Shown: positions 1 to 4,940 of the stretch, one piece after another
Layout of the letters: each line of letters starts with the position of its first letter
Position numbering within the stretch: the first letter of the stretch is position 1
Assembly: GCA_017999235.1 (NCBI GenBank)
Contig: JAGOBN010000285.1
Span: forward strand, 1-5,925
Reading direction: 5' to 3'
Source: Anaerolineales bacterium
GTDB taxonomy: Bacteria > Chloroflexota > Anaerolineae > Anaerolineales > UBA6663
Length of the DNA: 5,925 nt
Position numbers and translations under genes: made by a program
The notes under the pieces: model-generated
Database searches by the model: none
The model's input: the letters and a program-made list of their open reading frames with translations, nothing else
What the model was told of the DNA's origin: nothing

Positions 1-389
1 GCCTGAGCCATGCCCCGGAAGGCTGGGGCGTAATCTTGGACGATACGGCCGCGCCCGCGCCGGAGGTGGGCCGCTTGGCGGACTGGGACGCCAGCAATAT
101 TGAGGATGGCCCGGTGACCGTGCGCGTGATCGTCTTCAGCCAGGCCGGCGGCAGCGCCGAGTATCGCGTCCGCTTCACCTTCCAGCGGCCGACGCCGACG
201 CCGGCCCCCACCGAGACGCCGGCGCCCACCGATACCCCGACGGCGACGCCCACGGCCACGCCCCTGCCCAGCCTGACGCCGACCCTGGCGCCGGTCACGG
301 CGACGGCCACGCCGGCGCCCACGGAGACGCCGCCGGCGCCCAGTGAGACGCCGCCTTCGCCCAGCGCAACGCCAACGCCGGTTCCCTGA
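1..389 (+). CDS. C-terminal part of a surface/secreted protein: Ig-like domain plus Pro/Thr tail (5' end outside window)
   Basis: The frame (codons from base 3) is open to the left window edge, so this is the last 128 codons of a longer gene; a TTG at 36 is a possible but unconvincing internal start. Visible residues 1-62 look like one Ig/FN3-like beta-sandwich repeat: a GRLADWD motif (W28), then EDG, then alternating hydrophobic strands (TVRVIVF, AEYRVRFTF). This 'WD-s...dG..tvRv.v....g...ey.v..tv' pattern is common at the extracytoplasmic ends of Chloroflexota cell-wall proteins, including penicillin-binding proteins, but the enzyme domain, if any, lies off-window. Residues 63-128 are almost only P, T, A, S, E. 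The TGA stop lies inside the candidate -35 of the next gene's promoter. Identity of the whole protein is unknown; location outside the membrane is inferred from the domain type. Confidence 0.75.
   Translation, partial: LSHAPEGWGVILDDTAAPAPEVGRLADWDASNIEDGPVTVRVIVFSQAGGSAEYRVRFTFQRPTPTPAPTETPAPTDTPTATPTATPLPSLTPTLAPVTATATPAPTETPPAPSETPPSPSATPTPVP
189..386 (+). repeat. Pro/Thr-rich low-complexity coding repeat (66 residues)
   Basis: The reading frame here encodes irregular TP, PT, TAT and PTET/PSET units with no other structure. At the DNA level the unit gacgccggcgcccac recurs in near-identical form (about 215-229, 308-322, and a shorter version near 332-342), which suggests growth by local duplication. 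Such segments usually act as extended, possibly glycosylated, spacers at the cell surface. Here it is at the very C-terminus with no domain after it, so it is a tail and not a linker. Confidence 0.8.
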
Positions 390-414
390 CGGCGCCGGCC
401 AGACCTGTTAGACT
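386..414 (+). promoter_or_regulatory. Candidate sigma-70-type promoter for the CDF transporter gene
   Basis: CTGACG (386-391, 4/6 match to TTGACA) is followed after exactly 17 bases by TAGACT (409-414, 4/6 match to TATAAT), preceded by TG at 406-407, which makes an extended -10. The -35 overlaps the stop codon of the upstream gene. Predicted transcription start is near 421, giving a leader of about 27 bases. The sequence tgttagactcg (406-416) is repeated exactly at 3745-3755 in front of the M20 peptidase gene with the same 17-base spacing, which strengthens both calls. Found by eye, with no experimental support. Confidence 0.5.
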
Positions 415-422
415 CGCGGCAG

Positions 423-444
423 GGCCGGGCTGTTCCGCCCGGCC
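423..444 (+). promoter_or_regulatory. Perfect 8-bp hairpin directly before the CDF start codon
   Basis: ggccgggc (423-430) and gcccggcc (437-444) are exact reverse complements around a six-base loop (tgttcc), followed by AAA and then the ATG at 448. It fills almost the whole predicted leader and takes the place where a Shine-Dalgarno sequence would be; none is visible. There is no T-run on either strand, so it does not look like an intrinsic terminator. A role in controlling translation is possible but unproven, and GC-rich DNA makes such stems by chance. Confidence 0.4.
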
Positions 445-447
445 AAA

Positions 448-1929
448 ATGCCCATGCCGCCTTCCCCGGTTGTCCCCGCCAACGCGCTGCAGGCGCGCGC
501 GCAGTCCGTGCAGCGCGTGCTGTGGATTGTGCTGCTGCTCAACGTCGTGGTCACGCTTGTCAAATTGGCGGTGGGCCTGTGGTCCGGCGCCCTGGCGATC
601 GTGGCCGACGCCTTTCACTCGCTGGTGGATTCATCCTCCAACATCATCGGCCTGGCCGGGGTCTGGATCAGCGCGCGGCCGGCTGACCGCAACCACCCCT
701 ACGGGCATCAGAAATACGAAACCATCGCGGCCATGGCCATCGGCGCGATGCTGATGGTGGCCGGCTACGAGATCGGCAAAGGGGTGCTGGAGCGATTGTC
801 CGGCGTGCCGGCCGAGCTCAACATCACGCCCCTCACCTTCGCCCTGATGGCCTTCACCTTCGGGCTGAATCTGGGGGTGGTGTGGTTTGAGACCCGCGCC
901 GGCCGGCGGCTGAACAGCCAGATTCTGCTGGCGGACGCCTCGCACACCCGCGTCGATCTGCTGGTGACCCTGTCGGTCATGGCCTCGTTGATCGGGACGC
1001 AGCTGGGGTGGGGGTGGCTGGATCCGCTGGTGGCCGGCGGGGTGGTGGTGCTGCTCTTCCGGGCCGCGTTTGAGATTCTGCGCCACACCTCGGATGTGCT
1101 CACGGATGTGGCGGTGGCGGACCCGGCCGAGGTGGAGCGCATCGCGCGCGCCGTGCCCGGCGTGGCCACGGTCCGCACGGTGCGGTCCCGAGGCCGCGAG
1201 GGCGCGATCTTCGTGGACCTCAATCTGCAGGTTGACCCGGTGATGGACACCGCCCAGGCGCACAACGTGGCCTCGGAAGTGGAGCAGCGGCTGGCGCAGG
1301 CGTTGCCGGGCGTGGTGGAGACCCTGGTGCATGTGGAGCCGCGCGTGGAGGCCAGCACGCCGTGGGAGCAGATCGCGCACACCATGCGCGCCCTGGCCGA
1401 CGGTTTGGGGCTGGGCCTGCACGATCTGCACGGCCACGCCGAGCGCGACGGCGGCTATTCCCTGGAGATGCACTTGGAGGTGGACGCCGCCCTGACCTTG
1501 GGCGAGGCGCATGCCCGCGTGGATGAATTTGAGCGCCGCGCCCGGGCGGCGTTGCCGCAGACGCAAGGGGTGGTGACCCACATCGAGCCTTTGCCGGCCG
1601 AACTGCCGGATGAGGTCGGCCGCATTGCGCGTGAGGCCGAACTGCGCCGCCGCATCACGCGCCAGGCTGATCGTCTGGCCGGCGCCGGCGCCTGCCATGA
1701 AGTGCGCCTGCATAACGTCGGCGGCCATGTCACCGCCACCCTGCACGTCACCCAGCCGGCCGATCTGCCGCTGACGGCGGCGCACGAATTGGCTGAGCGC
1801 ATCGAGCGCGCCCTGCACGGCCACGAGCCGGACCTGCACCGCGTGGTCGTCCATGTGGAGCCGCCCGAGCCGGCGGCTCCAGCTGAGCTGGCGGCCGCCC
1901 CCCAGCCGCCGGCCGTTACCGGCGCGTGA
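448..1929 (+). CDS. Cation diffusion facilitator (CDF) metal exporter with three tandem cytoplasmic domains
   Basis: This is a 493-residue inner-membrane metal/proton antiporter, probably exporting Zn(II) or a similar divalent ion. Six membrane helices lie at about residues 24-46, 48-76, 92-114, 126-146, 158-184 and 188-212. The transport site is visible as H57xxxD61 (HSLVD) in TM2 and H166xxxD170 (HTRVD) in TM5, the HD-HD set typical of zinc-type CDFs; manganese CDFs usually have Asp or Asn there. D80, H83 and H87 in the TM2-TM3 loop (HPYGHQKYE) match the spacing of site B of YiiP. The usual family length is about 290-320 residues. The excess comes from two extra copies of the C-terminal domain (residues about 223-298, 305-381, 393-472), each ending in H-[VI]-E-P, followed by a Pro/Ala tail. 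ATG 448 was chosen because it precedes TM1 by a normal distance; ATG 454 is an alternative, and neither has a clear ribosome site. Its 3' end overlaps the convergent plsY-like gene. Family certain; metal inferred. Confidence 0.95.
   Translation: MPMPPSPVVPANALQARAQSVQRVLWIVLLLNVVVTLVKLAVGLWSGALAIVADAFHSLVDSSSNIIGLAGVWISARPADRNHPYGHQKYETIAAMAIGAMLMVAGYEIGKGVLERLSGVPAELNITPLTFALMAFTFGLNLGVVWFETRAGRRLNSQILLADASHTRVDLLVTLSVMASLIGTQLGWGWLDPLVAGGVVVLLFRAAFEILRHTSDVLTDVAVADPAEVERIARAVPGVATVRTVRSRGREGAIFVDLNLQVDPVMDTAQAHNVASEVEQRLAQALPGVVETLVHVEPRVEASTPWEQIAHTMRALADGLGLGLHDLHGHAERDGGYSLEMHLEVDAALTLGEAHARVDEFERRARAALPQTQGVVTHIEPLPAELPDEVGRIAREAELRRRITRQADRLAGAGACHEVRLHNVGGHVTATLHVTQPADLPLTAAHELAERIERALHGHEPDLHRVVVHVEPPEPAAPAELAAAPQPPAVTGA
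1114..1863 (+). repeat. Three tandem copies of the CDF cytoplasmic (dimerisation) domain
   Basis: Protein-level repeat within the CDF gene. Copy 1 is about 1114-1341, copy 2 about 1360-1590, copy 3 about 1624-1863. Each copy has the ferredoxin-like CDF pattern: a PGV or equivalent helix end, a hydrophobic strand, an 'AH' dipeptide (A271-H272, A354-H355, A445-H446), a charged helix of the VEQRL or AERIERAL kind, and a final strand with H-V-E-P, H-I-E-P and H-V-E-P. DNA similarity between copies is low, so the duplication is old. In known CDFs this domain binds metal and drives dimer closure. Confidence 0.85.
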
Positions 1930-2518
1930 CCGTCCACACGCCGCGGCGCTGGTGGTTCCAATCCGAGAAGGCGCGAAGGATGACCACCCCGCCCACTGCG
2001 GCGCCCAGCCCGGTGAGCGCCGGGCTGCCGCTCAACAGCCACAGCAAGCCGGGGAACAGCAACCCGGCCGCAAACCCGGCGCGGGCGGAGTGCTTGAGGA
2101 CGAAGGCCGCCGCGATCAACAGCCCCAGCCCGGCCGCAAAGCCCAACGGGTAAGCCGCCAGCACCGCCCCGCCGGCCGTGGCCAAACCCATCCCGCCCCG
2201 GAAACCCGCGAACACCGGCCAACAGTGGCCGGCCACCACGGCGGCCGCGGCCAGCGCTGTGGTCCAGCCGCCGTCCCCCCATTGAGACGCCAGCCAGACC
2301 GCCACCGCCCCTTTGCCCACATCCAGCGCCGCCACCGCCACCCCGCCGGCCCAGCCGGCTTGCCGGATGGTGTTGCTGGCCCCGGTGTGGCCTGAACCGC
2401 CGGCGCGGATATCGCGTCCGGTCAGCGCGTATCCCACCCACACGCCAAACGGCAGCGAGCCCAGCAGATAAGCGCCGGCCGTCAGGCCGAGCGTCAGCCA
2501 GAGCGCGGGCGCGGTCAT
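1916..2518 (-). CDS. plsY: PlsY-like glycerol-3-phosphate acyltransferase (divergent)
   Basis: A 200-residue multi-pass membrane protein of the PlsY family, which transfers an acyl group from acyl-phosphate to glycerol-3-phosphate to make lysophosphatidic acid, the first step of phospholipid synthesis. Visible motifs: GSLPFG (20-25), GGSGHTGASNTIR (40-52, the family's GSGNxGATNxxR), LDVGKG (65-70), GHCWPVFAGFRGGMGLAT (97-114, the family's GHxxPVFxGFKGGKGVAT). Length and order match PlsY. Deviations: Asn to His (residue 44) in motif 1, Lys to Met (110) in the glycine loop, and a poorly conserved third motif (R182, N188) with no obvious Glu. The start at 2518 was chosen because it forms ATGA with the stop of the preceding gene and places the first helix at the N-terminus; the frame is open further upstream (to 2920) only as a shadow of that gene. 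No separate ribosome site is seen, so coupled translation is likely. Family confident; full catalytic activity less so. Confidence 0.85.
   Translation of the reverse strand: MTAPALWLTLGLTAGAYLLGSLPFGVWVGYALTGRDIRAGGSGHTGASNTIRQAGWAGGVAVAALDVGKGAVAVWLASQWGDGGWTTALAAAAVVAGHCWPVFAGFRGGMGLATAGGAVLAAYPLGFAAGLGLLIAAAFVLKHSARAGFAAGLLFPGLLWLLSGSPALTGLGAAVGGVVILRAFSDWNHQRRGVWTVTRR
2515..2518 (-). promoter_or_regulatory. ATGA stop/start overlap (translational coupling)
   Basis: On the minus strand the ATG of the plsY-like gene (2518-2516) and the TGA of the 146-residue membrane protein (2517-2515) share two bases. This arrangement normally means that ribosomes ending one gene restart on the next. It fixes the plsY-like start and shows that the two genes are co-transcribed. 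Confidence 0.85.
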
Positions 2519-2955
2519 TCCGGCAGCGGAGCCAGGAAAACCTGCAGGGGATCCCGCTGCCACTGCGTATATAACCGCTCCAAATATTCCTTGGTGTTCA
2601 GCAGCGGCGTATTGAGAGGCGTATCGGCCAGATTGATCTTCACCGGCTCGGCCAGGTCGAGCCGGGCATTGGCCGGGACGGCTATATCCTCGCTGATTTC
2701 GACCGACCCCAGCGCAGTCGGCAGTGTGGTGCCGGCCGGGATCACCACCTCCACCGGCACGTCGCGATTGATGGTTAGAGTATAGGTGAAGGCGCTGGCC
2801 TGAATCTGGCCCAGGGACTGCGCGCCCAGCTGGATGGCCTCCGCCGCCTGGACGCGCGCGTCCACGAGCAGCCGCAGCAGGAAGGCATTGGCCGTGAAGG
2901 ACAACAGCACCAGCACCCACAATAAGCCGGTGGCGAGGTTCTTAAGCAGGGACAT
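2515..2955 (-). CDS. Small single-pass membrane protein, short paralogue of the VPI-repeat protein
   Basis: I do not recognise a named family. The 146-residue protein has a short positive N-terminus, one membrane helix at about residues 7-29, a short helical stalk (30-53) and an extracytoplasmic beta-rich part (55-115) with a few V/I/L-P pairs (P67, P73, P79, P94), then a mixed C-terminus with a KEYLERLY helix. It is a paralogue of the gene just upstream: after the membrane helix both have NAF[FL]L, and residues 55-78 align without gaps with 100-123 of the neighbour (10 of 24 identical, including AFxYT, R, VPV and P). Its VPI pattern is shorter and more decayed. Ribosome site GGAG (2967-2964) lies 8 bases before the ATG; the gap to the upstream gene is 22 bases. 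Operon position next to plsY suggests an envelope role, but function is unknown. Confidence 0.8.
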   Translation of the reverse strand: MSLLKNLATGLLWVLVLLSFTANAFLLRLLVDARVQAAEAIQLGAQSLGQIQASAFTYTLTINRDVPVEVVIPAGTTLPTALGSVEISEDIAVPANARLDLAEPVKINLADTPLNTPLLNTKEYLERLYTQWQRDPLQVFLAPLPE

Positions 2956-2963
2956 AGCTCTCT

Positions 2964-2967
2964 CTCC
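2964..2967 (-). promoter_or_regulatory. Ribosome binding site of the 146-residue membrane protein
   Basis: GGAG (inside GGAGAGAG on the minus strand) stands 8 bases before the ATG at 2955 and lies in the 22-base gap after the upstream stop. It supports this start codon. Confidence 0.6.
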
Positions 2968-2977
2968 GCGGCGGCGC

Positions 2978-3670
2978 TTAGGGCGCGCCTCCGAACAAAC
3001 GCTGCATGAGGTTGGCCGGCTCGGCGTCGCGGAGCTGCGCGCTCAACTGCGTCAGGGCGGTCTCGGCGCGCGCCAGCGCGGGGTCCAGGGCGGAGCCGGC
3101 CACGGCGATGCGAATGGGGACGTCGAATTTCACCGGCACGTCGGCGTGGATGGGGATCGTCAGATTGATCGGAATTTCGGTCTCCAAGCGGACGGGGATG
3201 ACGGCCTGGACGGGCACCCGCAGCACCTGGGTAAAACCCGCAAAGCTGATCGGGATCGCGACTTCGGTGTTGATGGGCAGGGTGGCGCTGATGGGGACGC
3301 TGACGGTCTGGTTGATCGGGACATTGGTGATGACCGGCACCGTGCGGTCCACCTGGACCGTGTACTCAAAGGCGCCGGCGCGCCAGGCGCGGACCTCGGC
3401 CGCGGCGGCGGCCACCGCTGGCGCCTGTTCGCGCGCGTAGGCCAGCAGCGCCCACTGTTCGTACAGGAAGAAGGCATTCAACGCCAGCGACACCAGCGCC
3501 ACCGCCCACAGCGCCCAGTAATCTTTAGGCCGTTGGGCGAAGACGGCCGGCGGCGGGAGGGCGGCCGCGGGCGTCTCCGGACCGATAGCGGCGGCCGGCG
3601 CTGGAGCGGGCGCGGGAGACGGCTCCGGTTGCAGATCTCCCTCGGGGGGCGCAGTCGGCTGAGAGTCCAT
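2978..3670 (-). CDS. Membrane-anchored VPI-repeat protein of unknown function
   Basis: Not assignable to a named family; similar Chloroflexota hypothetical proteins with VPI repeats are familiar to me, but I cannot search. The 230 residues fall into: a cytoplasmic Pro/Ala-rich N-terminus (1-48), one membrane helix (about 51-70), an Ala-rich helical stalk (71-98), a beta-repeat region (100-190) and an amphipathic C-terminal helix (about 194-225). The repeat region has eleven [VIL]-P-[VI] tripeptides, with Pro at 112, 118, 126, 132, 140, 153, 159, 167, 173, 179 and 185. Spacing alternates 6 and 8 for much of its length, a 14-residue period, which suggests a regular stack of short beta strands outside the membrane. 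There is no catalytic motif. ATG 3670 has a GAGGT ribosome site 6 bases before it and a promoter just upstream. First gene of the operon leading to the paralogue and plsY. A structural or membrane-organising role would be speculation. Confidence 0.8.
   Translation of the reverse strand: MDSQPTAPPEGDLQPEPSPAPAPAPAAAIGPETPAAALPPPAVFAQRPKDYWALWAVALVSLALNAFFLYEQWALLAYAREQAPAVAAAAAEVRAWRAGAFEYTVQVDRTVPVITNVPINQTVSVPISATLPINTEVAIPISFAGFTQVLRVPVQAVIPVRLETEIPINLTIPIHADVPVKFDVPIRIAVAGSALDPALARAETALTQLSAQLRDAEPANLMQRLFGGAP
3114..3340 (-). repeat. Coding repeat: VPI beta-strand units with ~14-residue period
   Basis: Residues 111-186 of the 230-residue membrane protein. [VIL]-P-[VI] tripeptides recur with spacings of 6, 8, 6, 8, 13, 6, 8, 6, 6 and 6 residues. 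Polar residues (N, T, E, Q) fill the positions between, as expected for exposed strands and turns. The unit is visible in protein, with only weak DNA repetition. Confidence 0.7.
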
Positions 3671-3676
3671 GCGGTT

Positions 3677-3681
3677 ACCTC
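3677..3681 (-). promoter_or_regulatory. Ribosome binding site of the VPI-repeat protein gene
   Basis: GAGGT on the minus strand ends 6 bases before the ATG at 3670. Good match and spacing; it decides the start of the first gene of the operon. Confidence 0.65.
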
Positions 3682-3705
3682 GTATTCATCAGGGCGGGTG
3701 GACTG

Positions 3706-3735
3706 AGTATAGGGCCGATCGAGATTGTCCGGCAA
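3706..3735 (-). promoter_or_regulatory. Candidate promoter of the minus-strand operon (VPI-repeat genes and plsY)
   Basis: On the minus strand TTGCCG (3735-3730, 4/6 to the -35 consensus) is followed after 18 bases by TATACT (3711-3706, 5/6 to TATAAT). Predicted transcription start is near 3699, giving a leader of about 29 bases before the ATG at 3670. Its -35 abuts the -35 of the divergent promoter for the M20 peptidase. Eye-based call, no experimental support. Confidence 0.55.
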
Positions 3736-3753
3736 GCGGCGGGATGTTAGACT
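3725..3753 (+). promoter_or_regulatory. Candidate promoter of the M20 peptidase gene
   Basis: TTGTCC (3725-3730, 4/6 match) is followed after 17 bases by TAGACT (3748-3753), with TG at 3745-3746 forming an extended -10. The 11 bases at 3745-3755 are identical to those at 406-416 before the CDF gene. Predicted start is near 3760, leaving a leader of about 44 bases that includes a small stem (ggcgc 3763-3767 with gcgcc 3775-3779). Confidence 0.5.
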
Positions 3754-3791
3754 CGGGTGATCGGCGCGCTGTTTGCGCCTGATATTAGACC

Positions 3792-3797
3792 GGGGAG
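3792..3797 (+). promoter_or_regulatory. Ribosome binding site of the M20 peptidase gene
   Basis: GGGGAG ends 6 bases before the ATG at 3804, a good match and spacing that supports this start. Confidence 0.65.
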
Positions 3798-3803
3798 CAG
3801 CGT

Positions 3804-4937
3804 ATGCCTTTAATCCCGATCGCGGATTTTGAGACGCGGACGCCGGCGCTGATTAATTGGGTGCGGCAGCTGGCCGAGATCGAATCGCCGTCCACGGACA
3901 AAGCGGCGGTGGACCGGCTGGGCGACGTCCTGGCCCGCGCATTGCGCGGGCTGGGCGCGGCGGTGGTGGAAGACCCCCAGACGACGGCGGGCAATAACCT
4001 GATCGGACGGTGGGGCGCCGGGGCCGAGGCCGGCCTGGTGATCCTGGCCCACATGGATACGGTCCACGAGCTGGGCAGCCTGGCGCGGATGCCGGTGCGG
4101 GAAGCCGAAGGCCGGCTCTATGGGCCGGGTGTGATTGATATGAAAGCCAGCCTGGCCATGACGCTGGTGGCGCTCCAGGCCCTGCGCGAAAGCAAAGCCT
4201 GGCCGGACCGCCCGGTGACGGTCTTGTTCACCTCGGATGAGGAGATCGGCAGTGAGCGCTCGCGGCCGCTCATCGAGCGCTCGGCGCGCGGGGCGGCGCT
4301 GGTGTTGTGCCTGGAGCCGTGCCTGCCGGACGGCTCGCTCAAGACGGAGCGCAAGGGCATCGGCGGCATGCGCATCGCCGCGCGCGGCCGGGCCACCCAC
4401 GCCGGCGCCGATCACGAGAACGGCCGCAACGCCATCGAAGAGCTGGCGCACCATGTCCTGGCCGCGCAGCAGCTCACCGACTACAGCCGCGGCACCACGG
4501 TCAGCGTGGGCGTGGTGCGCGGCGGCACGCGCTCCAATGTGGTGCCGGAGGAAGCCTGGGCCGAGGCGGATTTCCGCGTGGCGCACGCGGCCGAGGCCGA
4601 GCGCCTGGAGGCCTGGATGCGGTCGCGGGTTCCGGTGACGCGCGGCACCACGGTCACGGTGACGGGCGGCCTAAACCGCCCGCCCATGCCGCGCGACGCG
4701 GTGATGGCGCGGACCTTCGGGCGCGCGCAGCAGATTGCCGCGCAGCTGGGGATCACGCTGGGCGAGGGCAGCACCGGCGGCGGCTCGGACGCCAACTTCG
4801 TGGCCCCGCTGGGGGTGCCGGTGCTGGATGGGCTGGGCGCGTTGGGCAACGGCGCGCACTCCGAGCGCGAGCATGTGGTGATCAGCAGCCTGCCGGAACG
4901 CGCGGCGCTGCTGGCCGCGCTGCTGAGCGCGTGGTAA
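3804..4937 (+). CDS. M20 family metallopeptidase, carboxypeptidase G2-like
   Basis: A 377-residue di-metal hydrolase of the M20/ArgE/DapE/CPG2 family, which removes a terminal amino acid or acyl group from small peptides or N-acyl amino acids. Ligands can be placed by comparison with CPG2: H83 (HMDT, with D85), bridging D112 (GPGVIDMK), catalytic base E146 and ligand E147 (SDEEIGS), E171 (LEP) and H352 (GAHSE). The catalytic domain (about 1-185 and 295-377) is split by the dimerisation or lid domain (about 186-294), which carries THAGAD (H199, the His that reaches across the dimer in this family) and SNVVP. The order HMDT, YGPG, DEE, LEP, GGGSDA, AHSE is closer to CPG2 than to DapE, and E171 fits the CPG2/aminoacylase side. 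No signal peptide is visible, so it is probably cytoplasmic, unlike secreted CPG2. The exact substrate (glutamyl, acetyl-ornithine or other) cannot be read from sequence. It is transcribed apart from the divergent operon and ends 3 bases from the convergent next gene. Confidence 0.93.
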   Translation: MPLIPIADFETRTPALINWVRQLAEIESPSTDKAAVDRLGDVLARALRGLGAAVVEDPQTTAGNNLIGRWGAGAEAGLVILAHMDTVHELGSLARMPVREAEGRLYGPGVIDMKASLAMTLVALQALRESKAWPDRPVTVLFTSDEEIGSERSRPLIERSARGAALVLCLEPCLPDGSLKTERKGIGGMRIAARGRATHAGADHENGRNAIEELAHHVLAAQQLTDYSRGTTVSVGVVRGGTRSNVVPEEAWAEADFRVAHAAEAERLEAWMRSRVPVTRGTTVTVTGGLNRPPMPRDAVMARTFGRAQQIAAQLGITLGEGSTGGGSDANFVAPLGVPVLDGLGALGNGAHSEREHVVISSLPERAALLAALLSAW

Positions 4938-4940
4938 ACG

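Noticed and set aside
631..1854. Long minus-strand open frame (about 407 codons) opposite the CDF gene
   Set aside because: The plus strand has unmistakable CDF motifs through the whole region; the minus frame gives His/Arg/Gln-rich sequence with no motif, typical of a GC-rich antisense shadow.
1860..1900. GC palindromes near the CDF 3' end as a bidirectional terminator
   Set aside because: Stems are short and there is no adjacent T-run on either strand; they lie in the Pro/Ala-coding tail.
2006..2027. Perfect 8-bp inverted repeat with six-base loop inside the plsY-like gene
   Set aside because: No T-run follows on either strand and it is well inside coding sequence; in DNA this GC-rich it is likely chance.
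2519..2920. Extended N-terminus for the plsY-like gene up to 2920
   Set aside because: The extra 134 residues are a Gly/Arg/Ala-rich shadow of the overlapping membrane protein gene; the ATGA start at 2518 gives a normal PlsY length of 200.
2834..3706. Plus-strand open frame (about 290 codons) across the VPI-repeat genes
   Set aside because: It translates to Arg/Gly/Asp-rich sequence without domains and crosses both the minus operon's leader and the gap between two genes; the minus-strand genes have ribosome sites and paralogy.
3784..3789. Another TTAGAC close to the M20 start, as a possible second -10
   Set aside because: It lies only 14 bases before the ATG and overlaps the approach to the ribosome site, so a transcript starting from it would lose the Shine-Dalgarno sequence.
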